A stretch of 64,000 bases of DNA from Opisthocomus hoazin. Taxonomy: Eukaryota; Chordata; Aves; Opisthocomiformes; Opisthocomidae. Both the position numbers and the translations under genes were made by a program. How positions within the stretch are numbered: position 1 is the stretch's first letter; each line of letters begins with the position of its first letter. The notes under the pieces are model-generated. The model was given only the letters and a program-made list of their open reading frames with translations. It did no database searches and was not told where the DNA came from. The DNA lies in the NCBI RefSeq assembly GCF_030867145.1, contig NC_134414.1, positions 18,928,518-18,992,517 on the forward strand, in the 5' to 3' direction. Positions 51,304 to 63,695 of this stretch are shown here, in pieces.

Positions 51304-51364
51304 ACAGAATCACAGAATGTTCGGGGTTGGAAGGGAGCTCTGTGGGTCATCTAGTCCAACCCCC
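51304..51364 (-). mobile_element. CR1 LINE 3' tail, 60 bp, upstream of MMP13
   Basis: CACAGAATCACAGAATG, then GGGGTTGGAAGGGAGCTC and GGGTCATCTAGTCCAACCCC. Only the 3' UTR tail of a young-type CR1, inserted about 350 bp upstream of the inferred MMP13 start. Confidence 0.88.
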
Positions 51365-54300
51365 AAAAATCAAAATACATATAACAAGCTTCATGATTTT
51401 TTAAATAAATTCTGCAATTTTCCAGTAGTTACATTACTTAAACAGCAATTTTCAACAGTTGGAATAGATCATACACACTTCAATTGTTAATAAATGTTGC
51501 ATTGGCTGACAAGAAACAACACTATGGAGTATAAAATATTTATATATTACATTTCCTTGTTTCTGTAAAGAAATATAACTCTAAAGCATTTACACAAATT
51601 TTACTTCAGAGATCCTTAAAGTGACTTTCTATAAATCTTTCAGAATAATTTACTGGTTGAGATGTACCTAAAACCAGAAATGCTAAATGTCAGGAAATAT
51701 TTTCAAATATTTTAAAATGCTTTTTATTATTAGCAAAGCAGGTCATGTAAAGCAACTAGTCCACACAATCTGTCTTCTTTGAAAAACATCAATTTACTTT
51801 ATGAGTGGAGCACAGCCACAGATCAATGACACAGCTAACTACTCTGAGAGAGTCAATCTGCCAGCTACAGGTGGGCAATGAATCTGTGTGCCTAGAATGG
51901 CAGAAATATGTGATTTTGACTTACGAGGTGGATAATAGCATAAATCTGGCATTGTGACAGACATGGGCATTATTATACTTCAAAGTTTATAGATGATTTC
52001 TGTCTCCCCAAGGTCACTCCAATCTCAGATACTGCTAAGACTTGTGTCGTATCATGTGCCCACAAGCGTGGGTCCCAGGGGAGGTCCTGTTTCTGCTGAA
52101 TCCACCTTCCTCTTTCATGGAGGCTGCTCCTGTCTGGAAAAACTCAGGCAGCTTTCTGGTAGACACAGGTACACACTTTCTGGAATACATTACGCTGTCA
52201 TGGGTGTTGCCATGTTGACAAAACAGGAAAAGGACAATAATCAGTGAAGCTGAACGTCTAAAAGCTCAATTTGTTACTCAAACAATATCAGCCTTCTGCC
52301 TTACGATGACAAACAGCAAAAGCAAATAAAGCGGAGAGGAATTTATTACATAGGCTACTTCCACCTCATTGCCCATCTCAGCCAGTGCTAAATATGGTTA
52401 CAATTAGGGATAGACAACATTTGCTCAGACAGTTTGTATATTTTTCTTTACATTGTCCATCACCAGCACTGAGGCTATTTTGTTCAGCAACGGTGGCATC
52501 AAGGCTGTTCAATATCCCACCTTCTTATGAAGTGCTCTCCCCTGCAGCGCTTCAGGACAAGCACTGCAGCTATACTGCTGCTGTTCTCACTGTGCTGCGC
52601 TCCTTGCTAATGCAGACTGCCAGATTATGCATATGTCTTCTTTCTTTCCCTCCAACATTTCTGCACTGATATTTGCAGCATCGCTTTCATTAATGTTGGG
52701 GTATTGAGTTAAGCAGTAAGCCGAGCTCACAGTGTATATTGCTTGCTTTATCTGGAGCTTAGGAGTAGTGGTGCTCCCTTGCCATGCTTTTTGTGGCTGT
52801 CAGGAATACGTTCTTGAGACCATGAAGCCATGAGTGTCACTGCTCTGCAGAACAGTACCAGACATATCTCAGAAATCTGTGAGTAAAATGAATAGCTTAA
52901 AACTCCACAGGCAACACTCCTGTGAGTTCCAAATTCTCTGAAGTTAGCTTTCTTGTACTTGAGGGAGAACAACTGTATACTACCATTTGTATATCACTGC
53001 CCTTTGCCAGGCTTAACTTAAAGTTTTTTATTCTGTGTCAGGCACTTATACCACTACTGTTTCTCAGCTATGATTTTGGAATCTTTGCTTCTGAAATAGG
53101 GGAAATGAATTTCCTAACCAACTGTTACTGCAAAAACGTGATCAGTCCACCACACTTTGTGAGAGAATGATTCCAAATTATTCCTAAGTGGTTTCAGGGT
53201 TGCCTTAATATTTTCGCTAACTGGTAAGTAAAGGTGAAACTAAGTAATCAGGGACAATATTTGAATGATATAAATGTAGAACAGAAAAAAAATATTTAGC
53301 TAGGTACAAGAGCAAAATTCAAGAACAGTGTTAGCCTATGGAACGATCCTCCAAGAAGTTTTGGAGCCCTGTTCTTCAAAACACTTAAGCTGCAGTAGTC
53401 AAAGCAGTAGTGAACAGAATTGTCTTGCATTAAGAGAATGACAGACTTGGTAGGGAAGAATGATTTTCACTTTCTAATCTCTGTGATGTTTTTTACACAG
53501 ATGCTCTGAAGTCCTTTGAAGATCACAATGAAAACTCCTTCAAAAACTAGTGTTCGGTGCCCTTTACAGAGCTGTCCTGAGGCATTCCCAAGGAATATTT
53601 GAAAAAATGGAGAATGTAGTTATAGCAAAAAAATAAAATAGGCAACTTTTCTGGGAATAACTTCTCTTGTTAGATTTGCATAAGAAGAGATGTATAAAGC
53701 TGGGTCTTTTGCTATTATAACACAAGGAAACGAACAAGTGAAAACGCAGCCCACTGTTTTCAACAAATTCTGCAAGTGAGTAGAAAAACATACAAAGAGG
53801 AAAAAGGCAGGGAGTCTGTAACTATTTTATCGCAGGGAGTAAATCAAAATGTTAAAGCAGAAATTGATTTCTGAAAGACTGTGTGTAATGAGCTGTCTGA
53901 GAGTGGACTATGGCTGAATCGTGTTTTCTGCACATTCAGTTGACTCTTTGGGAGCCCTGGCCATGTAAATATACACGATCCAATATGTTTTCTTACACAT
54001 TTTACTGCTATTTATATTACATCAGTGGCTAAAAGCCTATATTGAGGCATGGATTTTTATGTCCTCTGTACACAAACTGAAGAAACACTGGTGAAGGACT
54101 GTGCAAACAAGCACTTAAAAGGGCCAAGGAAAATGAGCAGTGTTCCCCCTTTTTCTGAAACAGCATCACAGATGTAGCATGTGATTTTTTTTTTTTTAAG
54201 GGGAGACAAAAAGCCTTGAACGAGCTGGGAACTAAGTACAGATCTCTGAAGTTGCTGTATATTACCTTAATACATAAACTCTTTAAAGCTTCAAGCAAGT

Positions 54301-57300
54301 TTTTAAAGCTGGGAGTGATAAATGACAACTTCAAATCCTGCCATTGTTGGGCAATGTAAGATATAAGATCTACGGCTCAGGCTTAAGTGATGCCACTGTC
54401 TGAATTTTAAAAAAAAAAGGAGTCATAAACTATGAAGAGAGATGTAAACGAAGGCAAAATCCATCAGCAGTGGTTCATAGACCTTGCGCTGACCCCAGTG
54501 CAAACAAGCAAGCATGGAAAGTTACATTCTAAAAGCACTGAAACCCACAAAACTGCTCAAGAGTAAGATTTCAACAAGCACTGCAAAATTTCTGCAGTTC
54601 TGGCATCTTGTGGGTGTGAGTAAAGTTAGCTGGGCTGATGGTAATTTTCACAGGCACAGCAGACACTGGAACAGTCATGCCAGTTTTCCCCCAAGGAAAA
54701 ATGGATGAAGAGGAATGGAAGATGTGGCGAGAAGAAATGAGGTGCCTTAAAGCAGCATTTAGTTACTAACTATTTGAAAACAAGAATTGTGCCAATCATA
54801 TGGTTTCACCATACATTTTCACCATACTGCAAATAATTGAAAGGTGTCATGTTTTGATTTACACTCTGTGTTTGGTGCCCAAAACAGCACAATGTAGTGA
54901 ACGCAGCGGATGCCCTGTGACCCTGAAACAGCAGACACTTCACTTAAGACAAATAAACAAAAGTCAATGGGTCCGTTTGTCAATGTTTCTTACCACAAGT
55001 TGTATTTCAAGCGGAGAGTCTCCAGTGCCTAGGGCTACGCCATCACATCTAGACCAGCTTCCTCTGGGAAGAAGGACGGTATTCTGAGGCCCATTGTGCT
55101 GGAGTCCCAGAGTAATTAAAAACACACACTCTGGCTCTGCCTCTCCAGGCAGGCCTCCATCTGTGGGACCTGTTACAAGAAGGGGGTCAAAGACAACTGA
55201 GAACAGTTTCCACTAGCAGCTCTTCACCTGGGATGGCAAGGAGTGTCACACCAACCTGACTGCTTTTTATGTCAAACAGCAGCATCCCTGTGCCATTTGC
55301 TGGCAAAAAGATGCAACTGAGGTGCCCAGAGGTGTTCAGCAGCGTCCAGTGCCAGAGGCAAGGAACATACAAACAAGTCCCAAGAGGCAATGGCTTTTGT
55401 TTGAATGAGTCCCTGCAGACCCTGTGGACCACTAGGTCACACAGAGGCAAAGGGCACTGTGGATCCACTGCCTTTCTGTCTGCCTGCAGTGCAAGACAGC
55501 TTGCAGCACAGCACCTGCATGAGCTGGGCAGGACCTGGGGGCTGCTGCCGCATGGGGAGCTGCCCATCAGCAGTGCCTCTCTTCTGTGTTCATTGAGCTC
55601 TAAGGTAAGATTCAGCTGTAGATTAAAAGAACTAAATCTAAGCACCTCCCTGGGTGCTGCGTGTCTAAACTCCCGTCATGAACAATGAAGCCAACACACT
55701 CACTAAAACCCAGACAGCAGTTCAGCTTACCCTGAGGTAGACACCTTTGGATTATTTCAGCTGCCCACAGATAGATACCTAATGTTGTCTGAAGGACAGA
55801 GACCTCTCATCAGTCTTGTGTCATATCGGACAGTCTCATGAAGATGTCTTGGGTTCCCTCCTGCATCTCAGATGGCACTAGATGCTCTTCTTCAGGCTGC
55901 TGTGCCGAGTCCCTCACAGATGGGCTCTGTTGACTGTAGCAGAGCCCCACCACCTGGTGCACACAGAGATACTTCAGTCTAGGTGACCTCTTCTAGAGCT
56001 GAACTTCAGGCCCATTTTCTGCTGATGCCTGAACAAACCAAGAGCCACCTTGTTGCAGCGGTTTGTTGTGTTGCTGTGCAAGGTGGCAGTGCTGCAGCTG
56101 AATGGCAGCCGGGCGCTGTGCACCTACCAGGACAGTGCTCCCGCTCACAGCTGCATCTGGCCTTGGAGGAACAGGGGCTCCACCTCATCCGAGAGCCAAG
56201 CTGAATGAGACAAAATGCCTCAGAGAGGTGCAAGAAACCAGGTTTTCTCTTTCCAAACAACTTCTGCACACGTAGAAACTTGCGGGATTCAGGAAAAATG
56301 CCCCAGAGAAATGAGGGTGCCCCAAACGGCTGCTCCATGCTAGGCATGGAGGTCAGATCATGCTCTGCTCCTTCTTATCACTCTGAACGCTCTCCAGCAC
56401 TGGAACTGCTCCTGTTTCAGTCTAACCATTCTACATGAGCTACCCACAATTTTTTCTGCTTCAGGGTAAATGTAGGATGCTAAACTACCTGTTTTAACTC
56501 AGCAGCTGCCATCATTTTAATGGCAATTTATTTACACATGCAGTGGTATGTCACTAGATACTAATCTGCTCAAGACCCAGCTCATCTGTTGTGCTTCTTA
56601 CTGCAATCAGAACAGTGCTCCTGTATCCAGGCTGCACTAACTGTTTAAGGAAGACGTTCACAATGGTCGCTGTAATTGAACTTTATTGATTCTTGAAAGA
56701 AATAGATGGAACCTGTAAAAAGAAAAAAGATAATTATTTGAAGAATAACTGCAGCCATTATGTTCCAAGATTGCAGAAGTATTTGTTCTTTCATTATGGT
56801 TACTTTATTATTTTGTAAAATGTAATACCGAATTGTCAAAGTCCAATACTCTTTGACCGGGCTCCTTCAGATATTCCACATGCACAGGGTTTAAAGCTTA
56901 ACACAAAGTTTACATACTTCAGGTTATTTGAAGTTACATGGATTTATGATTCAGTAGACTGATGCAGCATTGTACTTAAATAACAATTTAAGTACAAATT
57001 GCACCTATCAGAGCATAGCAAGTGCAACATACAGCTGAATCACAATGCAAATGTTACTACCAGTCTCTATTATATGCTCACTGTAATGACACTGGGTGTC
57101 CACAGTCCCAAGAAAGTAACACGTAAGTTGAAATCAGCTCAAGACCCTTGCTCTCTTCACAGTTCTTTGTTTGGTTTTTACACTCAGCGTGGGGCTGAGC
57201 CACCCATACGCTGCCCCCACACATACACTCCCCATGCTGCTCTGGCTAACTCAGGAATATATTTTGTACTCTTGATTAACTTGGGGATGAATGTTTATGC

Positions 57301-57762
57301 AGCTGGTGGATCCACTAAGCAGACGTAGTCTCCAGTTCCTTCTGTGTTGAGACAAGTTCAGCTTTCTTTGCAAAATCCACAGCCAGTCCCTCCTATTCTT
57401 CCTCGAGATTCATGTGCGCATCACCCTCGCCTGTCTCCTTGGAGCCTTCTTCCATTGTAAGGGTTCCTTGATTGTTCACATCAGGTAAAAATATCAGGTA
57501 CAAAATATCCAGTTATCTCTATTGCTAGCAAACTGTAGGCAAACAATTAGTTTGTGTCCAGACAACATAATTTTTCTCCTAATGGAAAGGACCTGGCCAA
57601 CAGTACAAAAAATGGAAAATGAAACCCCAGGAATCCAGTTCAAAGGTAAAAACTTAATTTTCTATATTCGTTTTTCGAGACATCCACCACCTTATATTTC
57701 TGTTTTCTAAATCCTGATGTTTACATTTGCAAACACTCACAAAAAGATATTTAAAGACTACC
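51365..57762. other. Sequence upstream of MMP13, no gene recognised
   Basis: AT-rich at 51.4-52.0 and 53.2-54.5 kb. A GC-richer part at 55.0-56.4 kb has open frames of 113-152 codons on both strands, a sign of composition rather than coding. No exon of DCUN1D5, the next gene in mammals, was identified. A short coding-like patch at 57331-57460 (minus) is discussed in the findings. Confidence 0.5.
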
Positions 57763-60178
57763 TCACAGAATCACAGAATCACAGAATAGTAGGGGTTGGA
57801 AGGGACCTCTGTGGGTCATCTAGTCCAACCCCCCCGCCGAAGCAGGGTCACCTACAGCAGGCTGCACAGGACCTTGTCCAGGCGGGTCTTGAATATCTCC
57901 AGAGAAGGAGACTCCACAACCTCCCTGGGCAGCCTGTTCCAGTGCTCCGTCACCCTCAGAGAGAAGAAGTTCCTCCTCATGTTCAGACGGAACTTCCTGT
58001 GCCTCAGTTTGTGCCCATTACCCCTTGTCCTGTCACTGGGCACCACTGAGAAGAGCTTGGCCCCATCCTCCTGACACCCACCCTTCAGATATTTGTAGGC
58101 ATTTATAAGGTCCCCTCGCAGCCTTCTCTTCTTCAGGCTGAACAAGCCCAGTTCCCTCAACCTCTCCTCGTAGTGGAGATGCTCCAGTCCCCTCATCATC
58201 CTTGTAGCCCTCCGCTGGACTCTCTCCAGTAGCTCTTCATCCTTCTTGAACTGGGGAGCCCAGAACTGGACACAGTACTCCAGATGAGGCCTCACCAGGG
58301 TAGTGTAGAGGGGAAGGAGAACCTCCCTTGTCCTGCTGGCCACACTCTTCTTGATGCACCCCAGGATCCCATTGGCCTTCTTGGCAGCCAGGGCACACTG
58401 CTGGCTCATAGTTAACCTGTCGTCCACCAGGACACCCAGGTCCCTCTCCGCAGAGCTGCTCTCCAGCGGGTCCACCCCAAGCCTGTACTGGTGCATGAGG
58501 TTGTTCCTCCCCAGGTGCAGGACCCTGCACTTGCCCTTGGTGAACCTCATCAGGTTCCTCTCTGCCCAGCTCTCCAGCCTATCCAGGTCACGCTGAATGG
58601 CAGCACAGCCTTCCGGTGTATCTACCACACCTCCCAGTTTGGTGTCGTCAGCAAACTTGCTGAGGGTACATTCTAACTCTTCATCCAGGTCGTTGATGAA
58701 GAAGTTAAACAAGACTGGGCCCAGTACTGACCCCTGAGGGACACCACTTGTCACCAGCCTCCAACTAGACTCAGCGCTGCTGATGACAACCCTCTGAGTT
58801 CTGCCATTCAGCCAGTTCTCTATCCACTTCACCGACCACTCATCCAGCCCACACTTCCTCAGCTTCCCCAGGAGGATATCATGGGAGACTGTGTCGAAAG
58901 CCTTGCTGAAGTCCAGGTAGATAACATCCACGGCTCTCCCTTCGTCTACCCAGCCAGTCATGTCATCGTAGAAAGCTATCAGATTGGTCAGGCATGATTT
59001 CCCCTTGGTGAATCCATGCTGACTACTCCTGATAACCTTCTTTTCTTCCACTTGCTTGATGATGGCCTCCAGGATAAGCTGCTCCATCACCTTTCCCGGG
59101 ATGGAGGTGAGGCTGACCGGCCTGTAGTTCCCTGGGTCCTCCTTCTTGCCCTTTTTGAAGATTGGAGTGACATTGGCCTTTCTCCAGTTCTCGGGCACCT
59201 CTCCAGTCATCCAGGACCTCTCAAAGATGATGGAGAGTGGCTCAGCAATGACATCCGCCAGCTCCCTCAGCACTCGTGGGTGCATTCCGTCGGGGCCCAT
59301 GGATTTGTGGACATCCAGATCGCTTAAGCGATCCCTCACACAGTCCTCCTCGACCAAGGGAAAGTCGTCCTCTCTGTAGGCTTCTTCTCTTACCTCCGGG
59401 GCCTGGGATTCCTGAGGGCCAGTCTTAGCACTGAAGACTGAAGCAAAGAAGGCATTCAGTAGCTCTGCCTTCTCCGCATCCTCCGTCACCAGGACACCCG
59501 CCTCATTCAGCAGCGGCCCCACGTTGTCCCTAGCCTTCCTTTTGCTGCTGATGTAGTTGAAGAAGCCCTTCTTGTTGTTTTTGACATCCCTTGCCAGCTT
59601 CAATTCCAGGTGAGCCTTGGCCTTCCTCGTCGCATCCCTGCATGCTCTCACTACGTTTCTGTACTCTTCCCAAGTGGCCTGTCCCTCTTTCCACATGCCA
59701 TGCACCTTTCTCTTCTGCCTGATCTCCGCTAGAAGCTCCTTGTTTAACCATGCAGGTCTCCTGCCTCCTTTGCTAAATTTCTTTCTCAGGGGGATGCATT
59801 GCTCCTGTGCATGGAAGAAGTGTTGTTTAAAAAGCGACCAGCACTCATGGACCCCCCTGCCTTCGAGAGCCCTGGCCCACGGGATTCCTCCCAGTAGCTC
59901 CTTGAAGAGGGCAAAGTCAGCCCTCCTGAGGTCCAGGGTTTTGATCCTGCTTATCGCCCTGCTTCCTCCATGCAGGATCCTGAACTCGACCATTTCATGG
60001 TCACTGCAGCCGAGTCTACCTCCAACCTTCACGTCCTCCACCAGTCCCTCCTTGTTTGTTAATACAAGGTCCAGCAGAGCGCCTTTCCTTGTTGGTTCCT
60101 CCACCACTTGCATCAGAAAGTTATCATCGATGCTCTGTAGGAACCTCCTGGATTGCGCCTGCCTAGCTGTATGGTCTA
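57763..60178 (-). mobile_element. CR1 LINE, young, 2.4 kb, with intact ORF2 remainder
   Basis: The 3' tip is CACAGAATCACAGAATCACA. One reading frame (60206-57852) stays open for 784 codons and ends LDKVLCSLL. Residues 1-12 are flanking DNA starting at a TTG; CR1 homology begins about residue 11-15. Seen in order: end of the endonuclease ([11 protein letters not shown] at 65-75), linker, and reverse transcriptase with [13 protein letters not shown] (344-356), [14 protein letters not shown] (430-443), [11 protein letters not shown] (487-497) and catalytic FADD (518-521), then the C-terminal region. Most of the endonuclease and ORF1 are missing, so it cannot move by itself. No frameshift or stop marks it as recent. 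Confidence 0.96.
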
Positions 60179-60206
60179 CCTCAATAGCACTATAGCTCTC
60201 TGTCAA
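57852..60206 (-). pseudogene. CR1 ORF2 polyprotein fragment (partial endonuclease plus complete reverse transcriptase)
   Basis: Open frame of the CR1 at 57.8-60.2 kb. It would encode an RNA-dependent DNA polymerase that copies LINE RNA at a nicked target. The catalytic aspartates at 520-521 and the upstream Asp of LDFSKAFD are intact. The frame lacks its natural N-terminus (most of the apurinic-type endonuclease) and begins at a non-ATG codon just after an in-frame TGA at 60209-60207. It is therefore a truncated relic, though its sequence is otherwise undamaged. Confidence 0.85.
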
Positions 60207-61878
60207 TCATAATTAGGCCTTGGAATGTTTTGATGTATTTTATTTCTTGTGTCAACCCAGAAATGCATACGATATGTCTCTAAAACATTTTAATTTTAGC
60301 TCTTCCATCATGGCAAAACATGTTCCCTGTCTGTCAATTTACTGTTTTAGTAATATGCTATAGCAACTTTATCCTCAGATCTTAAGACCTCCACTATGAA
60401 TGGATAGCCATTGTTCACAGAAAGACACAGTTTATTGTAGATGTAATAAAAATCAGTATTAGGAAGAAAAAATTGTTTGGTGGTTTATTTACATAGTGAT
60501 TCAACATTTCTTTCTAAAAGTTTGGACTCTCAAGGATTTAAATAAATTGTTTAAGTGAAACAGAAATTTTGCATGTTAAATATCTAAGTGGAGTTTGAAC
60601 TTCAAATTTGTGGATTCTACACCTTCACAAGGGACAAATGGCCCCTTTAGGAATGTGAAATAAAAAGTAATGTAACGTATTCTGAAAAGTTTTCATTCTG
60701 ACTAATGATCATTTACGAAATTTGGAGCTAGGAGCCTAACAGAAACACACACATCCTTCTCCTGCCTCTGCAATCTCTTTTCTCTGATGTATGTTAACAC
60801 ATTTACTATTATTAACGAAGACTCCTCACAGTTTCTGACTCAGCTTTCTATTTGTCACTACTTAAGAACACTATATCTTCAAAGTAATAACAAATCAGAA
60901 CAAGTACTATCATTACTGAATCCAGAGATTTCAAATCAGTGCTGGCTTTAGTACCTTACTGCGTGAAAGTCTTTTTCATCCCAGGTACTGTAAGAAGAAA
61001 TGCAGCTGAGGAAGAAGGCAGGTTAATGATGTGGATTTTGAGGAGGGGAGAGAAATCCTCTCTTCAGCACTTCCAAAAAATATGAGAGTTGTGGCCACTG
61101 TCAACAAGATAAGGATCTATACTGCATGAGGTATTACCAGACACACCAGATGCGTCAATCATTAAAAGTTTAGCCCAACTGAACTGTATTCCTGATGCCT
61201 TTTCTTTCTGCAAGTCAATACCTACTGGAATTTCCACCCGGGTGTCTACTTCAGATTCCTTTTCAGGACCAAAGTCTCACATATATGCACACAAACAGCT
61301 CAGAATAACATCAAATGAATGAAAAAAGTTGCATTGAAATTACCCAAAAGAGACAACATCACAAACCCTAAGGACAGGTGCTTGTCATTCACAGAAATGC
61401 ATGGAAGAAGCATCTTACTCAATATTTTTGATTTGTAAGGAGACTTAGGAGTCAAATCATACATTTTAAAAACATTTAGGAAAGGAAGTATGGTTTTTAA
61501 AGCTCTGGTTTTTGCTTGCCAACCATATTCATCTTGTTTATACAGCTGGGCTTTTTGAAAAGCAGTTTCTCAACTCTGTTGCAAAAGCTCTTGAGAATGA
61601 AGGGGAAAAATCTAGATGTCTGATGCATACAGTTTTATAGGAAGTACTACAAGCAAGTGGTAAGCTTAAAATTAAGGTTTGAATTACTGGTAAGAGATTA
61701 CTAAAGTAGGATTTAAGAAAATTCCTAGTGCTACCCAGCAAAGTGCATGTTTTCACCTATAAAGGTAAGTTGCACAGAAATAAATGTATTTTCTTTTTCT
61801 AATACAAAGAAATACCATATAAAGGTAGCCGTACATTCATTTTAAAAATTCACTCCCCCATATGGATCAAATTCAGGG
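60179..61878. other. AT-rich intergenic sequence, nothing recognised
   Basis: No CR1 tail, exon or RNA gene seen; the longest open frame is 72 codons. Confidence 0.55.
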
Positions 61879-61879
61879 T

Positions 61880-62312
61880 AGGCCACCAAGATGGTGGGGG
61901 CTGGAGCACCTGCCCTGCTCGGGGAGCTGGGCTGGTTCAGCCTGGAGCAGCAATGGTTTGAGGGGGACCTAAGAGCAGCTCCCTGTGAGGAGGTCTTCAA
62001 GGAGCTGGAGCTGGGCATGTCACTGTGGTGGAGGGCAAGAGGGTGAGAGAGAGTGGGCTTTAACTGAAACAAGAGACGTCCAGCCTGGATAGAAGGAGAA
62101 ACATTTTCCCTGGGAGGACAGGTGGGCAGTAGCACAGGGTGCCCAAAAAAGTTGTGCAGTCTCCATCCTTGGAGGTTTTCAAACCCAACTGGGTGAAGCC
62201 CTGAGCCCTGTGTAGCCTGGTCCGACCTCAGAGCTGACCCTGCTGTGAGCAGGAGGTTGGACTAGAGACCTCCTGAGGTCTCTTCCAGGCTGAGTTATTC
62301 TGTAATTCTGTA
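61880..62312 (+). mobile_element. CR1 LINE 3' fragment, older subfamily
   Basis: The plus strand holds decayed ORF2 C-terminal sequence (GGCTGGTTCAGCCTGGAGCA; later GGAGGTTTTCAAACCCAACT), then GGAGGTTGGACTAGAGACC, CTCCTGAGGTCTCTTCCA and the tail TTATTCTGTAATTCTGTA. The frame is broken. Confidence 0.88.
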
Positions 62313-63484
62313 CCTAGTATCAGTAACCAAATATCAAAATTACATATTTTGAAAACATTTTAGTGAGTATGCTTATGTGTGACACTTAAGACATACTCAA
62401 GTTCCGTACATTACAGATTTTTGAGTATGAATTAGTCCTGGTATTAAAAAAAAAACAAGTTTCCAAATGTTGTCTGTCACTTGAAATCTATGTTTACTGT
62501 ATTTGCATGTGTTTACCATGGGATTTCTTATTCATGTTCAAATTTATTACTTGATGTCTTCATGATATTAGTGGATCTTCAGTTGCTATGAAATACTGGT
62601 CAGAAACTGATATAGAAAAAATAACCAGCCAAAACGGGTTGCAAATGCAAATTAACTTTAATGTGATTCAAACTTCGGTTCGCTAGATATGTAATTTCAA
62701 TATTTTAAACATCTTCTAGCCTATCTAATGCCATAACATACTTGCATGCTAGCTGTGTTCTATATAAATAATATTAACAGGGCATCTTCAGCTGTTACTA
62801 CAGACATCCTCATTTATTTTTCTGTTGTTCTCTGACATTCTACCCCTTTCACCCTGGCCTCTGCTGTATAAATGCTTTTCTGTATTCACTTTCAGAGAAA
62901 GATAACAGCTTCCATTCCTCTTTTTCACAAGACTGAGCATACAGTGACCACCATTTAATTGCAAATTCATGAGATGGGGAAAAAATGAGGATGTTTTCTC
63001 CTGCAGAGTCCCTGGTAAAGTGTACTCAGTCTCCCTGTCATGTGGCTTTAAACACTGAGCATTTGAAACACTGTAGCTGTGGGAGGAAATGAGAATGAGA
63101 GAGAGGAATTTCTGCAGTGTTTTTTACTAGTCTTTAGAAATTAATTTCTCATCCCAATGTCTCTGTTCATATATCTGCTGAAAAGTTCCAGTTATGTGTT
63201 TCCTAGCCTTGGCATTCAATATTTTCTTTTCTGCATCAGAAAATACCAAGAAGTGGCATCTTTCACTTCTTCCTCTTTCCTCAGCAGGCAGCGTACCCTG
63301 ATTCACTGCAGTGATAAAGACTGTCTGCTAGTAATTTAGACCGGTTAGTGGGGTTAAAGGACTATAGAAAGTTAAAATTATAAATATTATCTGTTAACAG
63401 AAGAAGAAGACTTGCCAAGGCTGTGACCTTTGTTAGATATGTCTGTTCATATTCACACTGAAAAAGTGAACTTCAGTAACTTAA
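62313..63484. other. AT-rich intergenic sequence, nothing recognised
   Basis: Unique sequence between two CR1 fragments. No signal beyond short chance open frames. Confidence 0.55.
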
Positions 63485-63485
63485 G

Positions 63486-63695
63486 AGGTTGGAAGGGTCT
63501 TCTGGAGGTCATCTGGTCCAACTCCTCTGTTCAAGCAGGACTACCTAAAGCAGGACCATGTCCAGACGTCTTTTAAACACCTCCATAGATGGCGACTCCA
63601 CAATCTCCCAGGGCAACCTGTGCCAGCGCTTGGTCACCCTCACAGTAAAACAGTCTTTCCTGATGTTCAGAGGGAACGTCTCGTGTTTCAGAGTT
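63486..63695 (-). mobile_element. CR1 LINE 3' fragment
   Basis: The plus strand reads AGAGGTTGGAAGGGTCTTCT, GGAGGTCATCTGGTCCAACT, then GACGTCTTTTAAACACCTCC and GGCAACCTGTGCCAGCGCTT, the reverse complement of a CR1 3' end. The terminal tail repeats are missing. Confidence 0.85.

Noticed and set aside
55187..55690. 152- and 139-codon open frames on opposite strands
   Set aside because: Open frames on both strands of one GC-rich stretch suggest composition; neither resembles a known family.
56645..56839. Possible 3' UTR or last exon of a downstream neighbour such as DCUN1D5
   Set aside because: AT-rich sequence with a poly-A-signal-like run but no matching coding motif.
59016..60195. Plus-strand open frames of 103 and 192 codons
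   Set aside because: Antisense shadows of the CR1 ORF2 on the minus strand.
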